The translations under genes were made by a program, and so were the position numbers. A stretch of 64,000 bases of DNA from positions 7,068,001-7,132,000 of the forward strand of contig NZ_JANADP010000001.1 of NCBI RefSeq assembly GCF_024199945.1, written 5' to 3'. The notes beneath the pieces were generated by a model that saw only the letters and a list, made by a program, of their open reading frames with translations, did not search any database and had not been told where the DNA came from. The stretch comes from Bradyrhizobium sp. CCGUVB4N. Its GTDB lineage: Bacteria; Pseudomonadota; Alphaproteobacteria; Rhizobiales; Xanthobacteraceae. Positions 25,633 to 33,912 of this stretch are shown piece after piece. The first letter of the stretch is position 1, and the number at the start of each line of letters is the position of its first letter.

Positions 25633-27372
25633 CTAGATCTTGCCTCCATTTTGAGCGCAGGCAGCAATCCGCGAGGAATCATTAATTAGCTGCCGGTGTG
25701 CCTGTTGGCGGCATCTTGCGACAAGATCTTCCCCCTCCGGCTTCGGCTGCTGTGTGAGCTGCATCTCACGGCCTCGGCGTTCGTCAGCAATCAAGGTCGT
25801 CGATGTTCTCTTTCCCGAACCGGAACGAGCTGAACTCTTCTTGTCCTCTCTCACAGGCTCGACGAGCTGCCAGACCGGATGAAGCTCTATGGAGGCCCTA
25901 TCGGAAGACTTGCCCTGGCGGGCGGAGGTCATCGTCAGAGTATTCCGATCTAACTTGACCGCAATTGTATCACCCACTTGCAGTGTGAACGTATTCTTGG
26001 AAATGTACTCTGCAAACCGTGTATAGCCGGCTGGCGTCTGTTGCCACGATCGTTTCGTTGGCGGCCCCCAAAGATAATATCCGCTCGCGAGGCCGGTGGC
26101 GGAGACTTTGGTCACCACCAGCATGGTGTAGCGCCCCTCGCCGTTTTCCCATCCGAGCTTGTTCGACCACACCCCGACAAACTGCGAATTGGGACTTGAG
26201 CGATCGACCTCGTCGACTGAGATCGTAAACTGGGGCAGCGTGAGTTTCTGTTGTGCAGCGATCGCTTGGACGCGCTGGTTGTCTTCATTTGTAAAGGGAC
26301 GAACTGACGCGGGGCTCGAACCTCCCGGTCCCTGCTTGAGGCTCGGGTCGGCTCCAGATGGAGGCGAGGTGGATGGTGAGGTCGCAGCCAGCTGGCTCGC
26401 ACGGAGATCCACGAGCCGTTGGCGCGCCTCCCAAACATGGTTGCTTCCTGGGTATCGCGACAGAAATTCTTCGTACAGGCCCGGAACAGTTGAGGTCTGA
26501 ATGGAGTGCCAGAATTGATCGTCTTCGGCGGTTGTCTGCGCGGACGGAGCGCCCTGCGTTGACGCTGCAGCGGGCGCGGACAACGCCTTCAGGTAGATTT
26601 CCTCTTTGGACAACGAACCATACACAAATGGTTGCTGCTCGCGCTTGGTCGCCGTCATGACGTCATCTCGGACCCGGCGAAACAGAAACGAGATTTCGAG
26701 CCCCGGAGTTTCGATGTGCTTCAGCAGAGCTGTCGTGAACGGACTATTTCGACCGTCGCCGTCGCTCGCCGTCGTACCATCGCGAGCTGCATACGCAACG
26801 AGGACATTGTCGGTTGGCTCGGTTGGCGCAAGTCCTCGGGTAACCGCCCGCGTGGCGAGCGAACGTTTCATCTTCGCAGCGAACGGGTTGTTTCGGCATG
26901 CATCCAGAATGATGAGACCGAGCTGGTGCGCCTTGCTGACCTGGAGATTGACTGACCGCAGGCTGATCGCCTCGCTCTCGACATCAGCGTCGCTTCGCAG
27001 CTCGGCATCCGTTGGAATCAGCCAGTTCTCGCCCCCGACCTCCATTCCATGACCTGCGTAGAAGACGACCGCAACAGACGCACCCTCGGCGGCATGGCCA
27101 AATTCTACGAACGCCCTTCTCATATCGGCACCCGTGCCATTGATCAGCCGTGTCACTTTGAAATCAAGCCGCTGCAGGGCGCTGGCGAGATCATTCGCGT
27201 CCTGTGGGGGATTCGAAAGTGCCGGGACCCGCTGATATGCACCATTGCCGATCACCAGCGCGACCCGATCGCCTGCTCTAGCGGCTCCTGTCCAGAATAG
27301 AGCGCAAAGAACAAAGACGCGGACTGTCAGACCAGCTCTTGCCCAATTCATCCTGCAATTCAGCATATCCAT
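25633..27372 (-). CDS. Secreted caspase-fold (metacaspase-like, C14) protein
   Basis: The 579-residue protein has a signal peptide-like start (to GAARAG near residue 33) and a p20 caspase domain: RVALVIGNGAYQRVPALSNP, catalytic His108 in VVFYAGHGME, and catalytic Cys159 in IILDACRNNPF. A linker and a C-terminal region rich in Ser and charged residues follow (residues about 270-579). Both catalytic residues are present, so activity is possible; rhizobia carry several such proteins of unknown substrate. The likely start is ATG 27372, though ATG 27366 and 27351 are in frame. GC content looks slightly lower here than in the flanking operons. Confidence 0.85.
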   Translation of the reverse strand: MDMLNCRMNWARAGLTVRVFVLCALFWTGAARAGDRVALVIGNGAYQRVPALSNPPQDANDLASALQRLDFKVTRLINGTGADMRRAFVEFGHAAEGASVAVVFYAGHGMEVGGENWLIPTDAELRSDADVESEAISLRSVNLQVSKAHQLGLIILDACRNNPFAAKMKRSLATRAVTRGLAPTEPTDNVLVAYAARDGTTASDGDGRNSPFTTALLKHIETPGLEISFLFRRVRDDVMTATKREQQPFVYGSLSKEEIYLKALSAPAAASTQGAPSAQTTAEDDQFWHSIQTSTVPGLYEEFLSRYPGSNHVWEARQRLVDLRASQLAATSPSTSPPSGADPSLKQGPGGSSPASVRPFTNEDNQRVQAIAAQQKLTLPQFTISVDEVDRSSPNSQFVGVWSNKLGWENGEGRYTMLVVTKVSATGLASGYYLWGPPTKRSWQQTPAGYTRFAEYISKNTFTLQVGDTIAVKLDRNTLTMTSARQGKSSDRASIELHPVWQLVEPVREDKKSSARSGSGKRTSTTLIADERRGREMQLTQQPKPEGEDLVARCRQQAHRQLINDSSRIAACAQNGGKI

Positions 27373-27700
27373 ATCGCATCACTCGCAATTGCTGCACTGA
27401 CTGCTGGTGGATCTGGCCAACCGCCTCTCCAGCAAACAGCCTGTGCCCCCGTTTCAAAATTAGCGGGTCATCTCTCTCCGCGGGCACAAAATAGCCAGCA
27501 CGCTATTCAACCACTCTTTGTCAGAAATTTCGCAATTTGTGCCTTTATCGTCAATATCACGCACGTAACGCGAGCCCATCTCTCCCCCCTACTTATTTCT
27601 CAGCCCGCCGCATGCCTCCCTGGCTTTGCCCCCGCGACGGTTTGTCGCTAGAACAGTCGGCGCAAACAAAGCCCAAACAACAACGCTGAGGGAGAAACAC
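27373..27700. other. Intergenic region between divergent genes (caspase-like and LivK-like)
   Basis: These 328 bases hold no convincing frame and no palindrome I recognise. They are somewhat richer in A+T than their surroundings, for instance around 27520-27580. They should carry the promoters of both divergent genes, but I cannot place -35/-10 boxes with confidence. Confidence 0.5.
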
Positions 27701-28915
27701 ATGCAAAAACTGATCGCCGCAGTTGCGGCCGGCCTTGCGCTCGCCGCCACGTCCGGCGCGGCGCAGGCGCAGATTTCCGACAACGTCGTCAAGCTCGGCG
27801 TGCTCACGGACATGTCGAGCCTTTATGCCGACGCGACCGGCAAGGGTTCGCTCGCCGCTGTCGAGATGGCGGTCGCCGATTACGGCGGCAAGGTCGCAGG
27901 CGTTCCGATCCAGATCGTGTCCGCCGACCACCAGAACAAGCCCGACGTCGGCGTCAATATCGCCCGCAACTGGTACGACAACGAGAAGGTGGACGCGGTG
28001 ATGGACGTGCCGACCTCCTCGGTCGCGCTGCCGATCTCGGCGCTGACGCGCGAGAAGAACAGGATCAACATCAATTCCGGCGGCGGCTCCTCCGACATCA
28101 CCGGCACCGCCTGCTCGCCCAACACGGTGCACTGGACCTACGACACCTATGCGCTGTCGAACGTCGCCGGTAAGGCGATGGTGAAGCGCGGCGAGGACAC
28201 CTGGTTCTTCGTCACCGCGGACTACGCGTTCGGCATGGCGCTGCAGCGCGACGCTGCCAACGTCGTCAAGGAGAGCGGGGGCAAGGTGCTCGGCGAGGTC
28301 CGCCATCCGCTCAACTCATCCGACTTCTCCTCCTTCCTGCTGCAGGCCCAGGCCTCCAAGGCCAAGGTGGTCGCGCTGGCGAACGCCGGCGGCGACACCA
28401 CCAACGCGCTGAAGCAGGCGGCCGAGTTCGGCATCACGCAAGGCGGCCAGAAAATGATCGCGCTGCTGCAGGAGATCACCGACACGCATTCGCTCGGCAT
28501 CAAGGCCACGCAGGGCCTGATCGTCACCGACGCGTTCTACTGGGACATGAACGACGAGACCCGCGCCTTCTCCAAGCGCTTCAACGACAAGGTCGGCCAC
28601 ATGCCGACTATGATCCAGGCCGGTCTTTACTCGGCGACTATGCACTATCTGAAGGCGATCGAAGCCATCAAGACCGATGAAGCTCCGAAGGTGATGGAGC
28701 AGATGCGCAATACGCCGGTGAACGATTTCTTCGCCAAGAACGGCAAGATCCGCATCGACGGCCGCATGGTCCACGACATGTATCTGTTCGAGGTGAAGAA
28801 GCCGGAAGAGTCCAAGGGCGAGTGGGATCTCTACAAGCTGCTCGCCACCGTTCCTGGCGACGAAGCCTTCCGGCCGCTCGACAAGGGTGGCTGCCCGCTG
28901 GTGAAGGGGAACTGA
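27701..28915 (+). CDS. Branched-chain amino-acid-type ABC substrate-binding protein (LivK-like)
   Basis: The 404-residue protein has a signal peptide (cleavage after GAAQA near residue 22) and the periplasmic binding fold of the LivJ/LivK group (VVKLGVLTDMSSLYADATGKGS near the N-terminus). The ATG is preceded by GAGGGAGA. No permease or ATPase of this class is adjacent, so it is an orphan that may serve a transporter encoded elsewhere. The ligand is unknown; rhizobia carry dozens of these proteins. Confidence 0.9.
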   Translation: MQKLIAAVAAGLALAATSGAAQAQISDNVVKLGVLTDMSSLYADATGKGSLAAVEMAVADYGGKVAGVPIQIVSADHQNKPDVGVNIARNWYDNEKVDAVMDVPTSSVALPISALTREKNRININSGGGSSDITGTACSPNTVHWTYDTYALSNVAGKAMVKRGEDTWFFVTADYAFGMALQRDAANVVKESGGKVLGEVRHPLNSSDFSSFLLQAQASKAKVVALANAGGDTTNALKQAAEFGITQGGQKMIALLQEITDTHSLGIKATQGLIVTDAFYWDMNDETRAFSKRFNDKVGHMPTMIQAGLYSATMHYLKAIEAIKTDEAPKVMEQMRNTPVNDFFAKNGKIRIDGRMVHDMYLFEVKKPEESKGEWDLYKLLATVPGDEAFRPLDKGGCPLVKGN

Positions 28916-28920
28916 ATCTT

Positions 28921-29057
28921 TTCTCCCTCTCCCCGCCTGCGGGGAGAGGGTTGGGGTGAGGGGGACTCTCCGCGAGGACGGTGACAATTGGACTCGCGGA
29001 GACTCCCCCTCACCCGATCGCTTCGCGATCGACCTCTCCCCGCAAGCGGGGCGAGGT
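28921..29057. repeat. Extragenic palindrome, GGGGAGAGGG family
   Basis: The element has the same arms as the inner part of the repeat at 10499: CTCTCCCCGCCTGCGGGGAGAG at the left, GGGGTGAGGGGGACTCTCCGCG / CGCGGAGACTCCCCCTCACCC in the middle, and CTCTCCCCGCAAGCGGGG at the right. The centre between the arms differs between the two copies. Confidence 0.85.
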
Positions 29058-29070
29058 AAGAAGACACGAC

Positions 29071-29104
29071 AGCGCGCCCGGTGAAAACCGGGCGCGCTGC
29101 GTTT
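29071..29104. terminator. Strong hairpin, likely terminator
   Basis: A 12-bp perfect stem AGCGCGCCCGGT / ACCGGGCGCGCT with a GAAA loop lies between the convergent LivK-like and PRC-barrel genes. It is 27 bases from the PRC-barrel stop, and GCGTTTA follows on the plus strand, so it could serve either gene. Confidence 0.7.
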
Positions 29105-29124
29105 AGGCCATCACGCGATCTGCA

Positions 29125-29655
29125 TTACTCCGAGTACTTGAACTCGGGCATGTTCTTCAGCTCGTCCTTGGTGGCGTTGAAGACGGCGTGGTCCGGATAC
29201 CATTTCGACGAGGACGACGCTGTGGTCGTGGTCTTCTCGGTGCCGGTCGCAGCGCCCGTTGTGGTGGTCGCAGCGGGCTTGGCACTCGGGTTCGCGCCGG
29301 TGCCGGTATAGGCCACCGCCTCGTTGACGAATTTCAGCTTCTCATAGGGCACGGCCACGAGATGCTCGCCCATGCCGAGGAAGCCGCCGACGCCGATCAC
29401 AGCGATCTTCACGGCGCCGCTCTTGTCCATCAGCAGGTCGTTGATCGAGCCGACGCTCTCGTTGGCGTCATTGTAGATCTTCAAGCCGACCATTTTCGAC
29501 GCGCGCCACTCGCCCGAAGCGGTCGTGGTGGTGGTCGTCGCGGTGGTGGCCGCGGTCGGCGACTTGTCGGTTGTGGCGGTCGGGTTCTGCGCGAACGCAA
29601 CGGTCGCAAGCAGAGCGGTGCCGGCAAGGCCGGCGGCGATCGATTTCATCAACAT
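29125..29655 (-). CDS. Secreted PRC-barrel domain protein
   Basis: The 176-residue protein has a signal peptide (MLMKSIAAGLAGTALLATVAFAQ), a Thr/Ala-rich linker, and a PRC-barrel domain from about residue 48 (SKMVGLKIYNDANESVGSINDLLMDKSGAV...GEHLVAVPYEKLKF). A second Thr-rich stretch and a C-terminal tail follow. PRC-barrels occur in RNA-processing and photosynthetic proteins; the secreted rhizobial form has no known role. ATG 29655 lies six bases after GGAGAGG; ATG 29649 is possible. Confidence 0.85.
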   Translation of the reverse strand: MLMKSIAAGLAGTALLATVAFAQNPTATTDKSPTAATTATTTTTTASGEWRASKMVGLKIYNDANESVGSINDLLMDKSGAVKIAVIGVGGFLGMGEHLVAVPYEKLKFVNEAVAYTGTGANPSAKPAATTTTGAATGTEKTTTTASSSSKWYPDHAVFNATKDELKNMPEFKYSE

Positions 29656-29874
29656 TGTTGTCCTCTCCTTCAGCAGAAAACGCATGCGGAGAAAACAGCC
29701 ACCATCATCCGCAGTTCCTGTGCTGCGGCAATTTCGTTGCCTCATTGCGGCGCTGCGCTGCGAGGAAGGTTCCTGTCGAGGAACGTGCGAAACGCACAGT
29801 TCCTCGCCGACGATCTTGCGCCCTGGGATGTAGCACGATCGCGGCGAGGAACGCGCCGACCTGCGTCGCGCGGG

Positions 29875-30450
29875 TCAGCTCTGGTAGTCGATCAGAAGCG
29901 CGGAGATGTCCGTGCTGCTCGCGGAGCTCGTCGTGCCGTTCGCGTTGTAGGACGAGTTCGACGAAGACTGCGACTGCTGCAGCGCCTGGAGGAACTGCTC
30001 GAGGATTTTCGCCGTGCTGGACTCGGTCGAGCTGCTGCTCGTCGAATCCGTCGACGACGAGGCGTCCGAAGAACCGCCATCCGACGGCGGCGGACCGGGA
30101 GGCGGGCCGCCCGCACCGCCCGGACCACCGGGCCCTTTGCCGAAGGCGGACTGGAAGACGCCCTTCAGCTCGTCGGCCTGGTCCGACGTCAACGTCCCGT
30201 TCGAGACCTCGCCTGCGATGAGATCGTCGATCTTCGACTTCAGGCCGTCCTTGGACGGCTTGGTGCCGCTGGACTGATCGCTGGACCTGCTCTGCTGAAG
30301 CGCGGTGTCGATGTCTTGCAGGGCGGTCGTGAGGGCGGACTGGTCCGACGACGAGATCGTGCCGTCCGACACTTCCGATTGCAATTCCTGCTGCAGCCGC
30401 TGCAGCGGCGACTGGTGATTACTGGCCGAGGTCGCCGAAATCGACGTCAT
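29875..30450 (-). CDS. Ser-rich protein of unknown function with two internal repeats
   Basis: The 191-residue protein has no signal peptide. Two related segments stand out: QSEVSDGTISSSDQSALTTA near residue 24 and AGEVSNGTLTSDQADELKGV near 78, each reading EVSxGTxxSxDQ. A Gly/Pro-rich hinge (GPGGPGGAGGPPPGPPP) and a Ser/Thr-rich tail follow. I recognise no family. A frame continuing upstream to 33105 is shadow of other genes. It is divergent from the response regulator at 30631, with 180 bases between. Confidence 0.6.
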   Translation of the reverse strand: MTSISATSASNHQSPLQRLQQELQSEVSDGTISSSDQSALTTALQDIDTALQQSRSSDQSSGTKPSKDGLKSKIDDLIAGEVSNGTLTSDQADELKGVFQSAFGKGPGGPGGAGGPPPGPPPSDGGSSDASSSTDSTSSSSTESSTAKILEQFLQALQQSQSSSNSSYNANGTTSSASSTDISALLIDYQS

Positions 30451-30557
30451 GAGTGCACCGTGGTTTTTGCGGGGTTTCGTACATTCCGGCGCCACGGTAT
30501 GGTTAACGGGCTTAACGAGACCTTGCCGTATGACTACCCAGTCGTTGCGGGGTGTTG

Positions 30558-30586
30558 CGGAAATACATTCGGAAACAAACGGAAAC
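30558..30586 (+). promoter_or_regulatory. Three direct CGGAAA repeats upstream of the response regulator
   Basis: CGGAAA occurs at 30558, 30570 and 30580, the second and third extended to CGGAAAC. Tandem direct repeats about one helical turn apart are the usual binding mode of OmpR-type regulators. The site is 45-73 bases upstream of the ATG at 30631, so it may be an autoregulatory operator. This is inference. Confidence 0.4.
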
Positions 30587-30630
30587 AAAAATCTTCGCCT
30601 TTTGGCCCGAATCTTGGACAAACAAAGCTC

Positions 30631-31371
30631 ATGGCCATTCCTTCTCCCAACATCCTGATCGTCGAAGACGATCGCGAAACCCGGACGTTGATTGCGAAAT
30701 ATCTCCGCAACAACTCCTGCAACGTTACCGCTGTGAGCGACGGCCGCGAGATGTCGCGTGCCATGGCCGACCACCGCGTTGATCTCATCATCCTTGACGT
30801 CATGCTGCCGGGCGAGGACGGCCTCAGCCTGTGCCGCAAGGTGCGCTCCGAGGCCCAGACGCCGATCATCATGCTGACCGCGCGCGGCGAGGACGTCGAC
30901 CGCATCGTCGGCCTCGAGATGGGTGCGGACGATTATCTGCCGAAGCCGTTCAACCCGCGCGAGCTGCTCGCCCGCATCAACGCGGTGCTGCGGCGGCAGG
31001 CTTCCGCACAGGCCGCGAGCTCGATCGAGGGCGCCTCCACCCTCGCCTTCGAGGGCTGGCGCATCGACCTGCGGCTGCGCGAGCTGCGCAATCCCGAAGG
31101 CGCGCGCGTCGCGGTGACCAGCGCCGAGTTCGACCTGCTGCGGACGTTCTGCGAGCGTCCCGGCCGCGTGCTCTCGCGCGACAGCCTGCTCGACCTCACG
31201 CAGGGCCGCAACACCGGCTCGTTCGAGCGCTCGATCGACGTGCTGGTCAGCCGCATCCGCCGCAAGATCGAACCCAATCCGGCCGATCCCACCATCATCA
31301 AGACGGTGCGTTCCGGCGGTTACCTGTTTACGCCCAGAACGGAAGCGGTTACGACGCCCCTGAGCAACTGA
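30631..31371 (+). CDS. OmpR/PhoB-family response regulator
   Basis: The 246-residue protein has a receiver domain (acidic pair EDD near residue 12, phosphoacceptor Asp56 in IILDVMLPG, Thr in MLTARG and Lys in YLPKPF) and a C-terminal winged helix of the trans_reg_C type (VTSAEFDLLRTFCERPGRVLSRDSLLDLTQG...RSIDVLVSRIRRKIE...IKTVRSGGYLF). It is followed after 15 bases by its likely partner histidine kinase. The signal and targets are unknown. Confidence 0.93.
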   Translation: MAIPSPNILIVEDDRETRTLIAKYLRNNSCNVTAVSDGREMSRAMADHRVDLIILDVMLPGEDGLSLCRKVRSEAQTPIIMLTARGEDVDRIVGLEMGADDYLPKPFNPRELLARINAVLRRQASAQAASSIEGASTLAFEGWRIDLRLRELRNPEGARVAVTSAEFDLLRTFCERPGRVLSRDSLLDLTQGRNTGSFERSIDVLVSRIRRKIEPNPADPTIIKTVRSGGYLFTPRTEAVTTPLSN

Positions 31372-31386
31372 CGGGGCGTTAAGACG

Positions 31387-32724
31387 ATGAGGCCGTTCGG
31401 GTTCTTCCACCTCAAGGGCATCGGCGGGCAGATCGCCGCGCTGGTGCTGGCCTCGACCGTCGCGCTGCATCTCGTCGTCACCACCGCCTTCCTGATCAGC
31501 CGGCCCGACCGCCCGGACCAGCCGCCGGACGGTGCGCCGCAATTGATGGATGCCGCGCTGCTGCTCGGCTCGGCCAAGCCGGACGACCGGCCGCGTCTCG
31601 CCGCAGATATCGCGCGCGCCTTCCCGAAGCTCAACATCGAGATATCGGCGCCGGGCACGGCGATTGTGGTCGAGGACAGCGAAAGCCAGCACCTGCACGG
31701 GCTCCGTCGCCATCTCGGCCGCGGCTACAAGGTGGTGCAGCTTGCGCCCGAGGGCGGCGCCCACCGCATCGGCGTGCAATTGCCTGACGGCACCATGATC
31801 GCGGGCCATGTCGAGAACGGTCCGCGTCCGTGGTTCTGGGGCGCGCCATGGCTGGTGACGCTGATGACCGCCTTCATCTGCATCAGCGTGCTCGGCCTGT
31901 GGGCAGCGCGCGCGCTGGCGACGCCGCTCTCGTCCTTTGCCAAGGCGGCCGAGAATTTCAGCCTGGACGGCGGCGCAGAGCCCCTGCCCGAGCGCGGCCC
32001 GGAGGAGATCCGCTCGGTTGCCCGCGCGCTCAACCGCATGCATGAGCGGATCGCGCGGCTGATGTCGGACCGCACCCGCATGCTGGCTGCGATCAGCCAC
32101 GATCTGCGCACGCCGATCACGCGGCTGCGCCTGCGCGCCGAGTTCATCGAGGACGAGGGCAACCGCAAGCGCATGCTGATCGACCTCGACCAGATGCGCT
32201 CGATGCTGGAAAGCGTGCTGTCGCTCCTGCGCAACGACCGCAAGATCGAGGCGATCACGCTGGTCGATATCGCGAGCACGCTGCAGCTGATCGCCGATCA
32301 GTTCGGCGACATGGGCCATGTCGTGCACTATGACGGCCCGTCGTCGGCGACAGCGGCGGCGCGCCCCGACGATCTGCATCGCGGCGTCACCAACCTCGTC
32401 GAGAACGCGGTGCGCTTCGGCGCCGAGGTGACGATCCGCCTCGATGTCGACGGCACAAGACTCGTCATCGACGTCGAGGACGACGGCCCCGGCATTTCGG
32501 ACGCGCGCAAGCAGGAGATGCTCGAGCCGTTCGTGCGCGGCGACGACGCGCGCACCATGGACGATTCCACCGGCTTCGGCCTCGGCCTGTCGATCGCGCG
32601 CGCGATCGCGCTCGCCCATGGCGGCGAGCTGTCGCTGCACGACCGCCAGCCGCACGGGCTGATCGTGCGGATGCAATTGCCGGTGTGGCAGCAGCCGCCG
32701 CTGGCGGCGCAGGTCGCTGCTTAA
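31387..32724 (+). CDS. EnvZ-like sensor histidine kinase
   Basis: The 445-residue protein has a first membrane segment (residues about 15-37), a periplasmic sensor region of about 110 residues, a second segment (LVTLMTAFICISVLGLWAA), and a HAMP domain. The dimerisation domain carries His238 in ISHDLRTPITRLRLR. The catalytic domain has N-box NLVENAVRFG, G1 DDGPGIS and G2 GFGLGLSIA. It should phosphorylate the regulator encoded just upstream. Its stop overlaps by four bases that of the convergent zinc-ribbon gene. Confidence 0.93.
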   Translation: MRPFGFFHLKGIGGQIAALVLASTVALHLVVTTAFLISRPDRPDQPPDGAPQLMDAALLLGSAKPDDRPRLAADIARAFPKLNIEISAPGTAIVVEDSESQHLHGLRRHLGRGYKVVQLAPEGGAHRIGVQLPDGTMIAGHVENGPRPWFWGAPWLVTLMTAFICISVLGLWAARALATPLSSFAKAAENFSLDGGAEPLPERGPEEIRSVARALNRMHERIARLMSDRTRMLAAISHDLRTPITRLRLRAEFIEDEGNRKRMLIDLDQMRSMLESVLSLLRNDRKIEAITLVDIASTLQLIADQFGDMGHVVHYDGPSSATAAARPDDLHRGVTNLVENAVRFGAEVTIRLDVDGTRLVIDVEDDGPGISDARKQEMLEPFVRGDDARTMDDSTGFGLGLSIARAIALAHGGELSLHDRQPHGLIVRMQLPVWQQPPLAAQVAA

Positions 32725-32936
32725 GCTGCGAGCGGCGGATAATCCACGGCAGACTCGTCGAAGATCGCGATCGCCTCGAAGCGATAGCCGCAGGCCTGGC
32801 AATTCCAGAGATAGGAGACCCGCCCCTCGCCCGGCTCGATCCAGTCGGGCTGCGCGATCGGCGCGCCGCACTGGGCACAGGGATTCTGTCTGGGAATGTC
32901 GCCGGTGTGGGTCTTCACCATGGTTGTTTTTGTCAT
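32721..32936 (-). CDS. Small zinc-ribbon protein
   Basis: The 71-residue protein has two CxxC knuckles, CAQC near residue 20 and CQAC near 46, separated by DWIEPGEGRVSYLWN. This spacing fits a zinc ribbon. No other domain is seen. ATG 32936 lies behind GGGAGAGG. Its role is unknown; small proteins of this type often bind nucleic acid or a partner protein. Confidence 0.7.
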   Translation of the reverse strand: MTKTTMVKTHTGDIPRQNPCAQCGAPIAQPDWIEPGEGRVSYLWNCQACGYRFEAIAIFDESAVDYPPLAA

Positions 32937-33173
32937 GGCACCTCTCCCGATTCGCAGGGCGCTTCTTACTCGCTTTCGCGGACGAGCGCGAATAGACAGG
33001 CTTGCTGCCGCGACACGCGTGTCCACCTGAGGGAACTCTTGCGCCGGCATTGAGTCGTAACAGCGGCTCTGCGCCGCCAAATCGGTCACGGCGGCGTTTG
33101 GTCACATCATCGCCGCGTTCGGGAGGCCTAACGGCAACCGGGCGCAGGTTGCTCAGGCATTCCGGGGTATCTG

Positions 33174-33728
33174 ATGAAAATTTTACGCGCTGCCGCGCTC
33201 ATTGCGGCAGGAATGATGTTGCCGCTGGTGTCGCCGCAGGCCGCCTTCGCGGGCCAGGCCGAATATGCGGAGATGGTCGCGATGCATGCGCGCGCCAACG
33301 GCGTGCCGGAGGCGCTGGTCCATCGCGTCATCATGCGCGAGAGCCGCTATCAGCCCGGCCTGCTCGGCCGTGGCGGCGCGATCGGCATGATGCAGATCAA
33401 GCTCGCGACCGCCCGCGGCCTCGGCTACACCGGCGATGCCGCAGGCCTGCGCGACCCCAACACCAATCTCACCTATGCGGTGAAGTACCTCGCCGGCGCC
33501 TATCACGCCGCCAATGGCGACCACGACCGAGCCGTGCGTTATTTCGCGGGCGGCTATTACTACGTTGCAAAGCATCAGCGCCAGCAGGCCATGCAGCAGG
33601 CGAGCTTCGTGGCGAATGACCAGGCCTGGCTCGAGCCCAACGGCAATCCGCAGCCGTTGTTCGGCGGCCCGGCGCATCGCAAGCTCGCCCAGCACGTCCG
33701 CAACGCGCGGGCGCAGGCGCCCAGATAA
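33174..33728 (+). CDS. Lytic transglycosylase (SLT domain)
   Basis: The 184-residue protein has a signal peptide (cleavage after AAFA near residue 26) and an SLT-type lysozyme fold. It has the catalytic Glu56 in IMRESRYQP, GAIGMMQIKLATARGLG, and the NLTYAVKYLAG stretch. It should cleave peptidoglycan glycan strands with anhydro-muramic acid formation in the periplasm. The C-terminal 60 residues are outside the catalytic core and are rich in Gln and Ala. It stands alone. Confidence 0.88.
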   Translation: MKILRAAALIAAGMMLPLVSPQAAFAGQAEYAEMVAMHARANGVPEALVHRVIMRESRYQPGLLGRGGAIGMMQIKLATARGLGYTGDAAGLRDPNTNLTYAVKYLAGAYHAANGDHDRAVRYFAGGYYYVAKHQRQQAMQQASFVANDQAWLEPNGNPQPLFGGPAHRKLAQHVRNARAQAPR

Positions 33729-33785
33729 CGCCCTGTTCCAGCCAAACGCGTTGACACAGGCCCCCACTAGCCTACATTAGAGCCG

Positions 33786-33904
33786 TTCCGAGGGGTGCTC
33801 CGAGGAGGAGCTGAGATACCGCTAAATGGGCAAGCCTGCACTTCAGCAAGCCGGCCCAGGACCGCGGTGACCCTTTGAACCTGATCCGGGTCATGCCGGC
33901 GAAG
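33786..33904 (+). ncRNA. TPP riboswitch (THI element)
   Basis: The region shows the THI-box core: GGGGTGCTCC near 33792, CTGAGATACC at 33811-33820, ACCCTTTGAACCTGATC near 33870, and CCGGCGAAGGGA closing the aptamer at 33896-33907. Such elements bind thiamine pyrophosphate. The 3' arm ends only a few bases before the thiO ATG at 33913 and uses the purine run GAAGGGACAGGG, so control of ribosome access is the likely mode. No separate terminator hairpin is visible. Confidence 0.92.
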
Positions 33905-33912
33905 GGACAGGG

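Noticed and set aside
25633..27372. Anti-phage defence system around the caspase-like gene
   Set aside because: No sensor, NTPase, gasdermin or TPR partner lies beside it, and it appears to be exported.
29875..33105. Very long minus-strand frame across the two-component system
   Set aside because: Only the part to 30450 has its own start and protein-like character. The rest is antisense to the response regulator and kinase.
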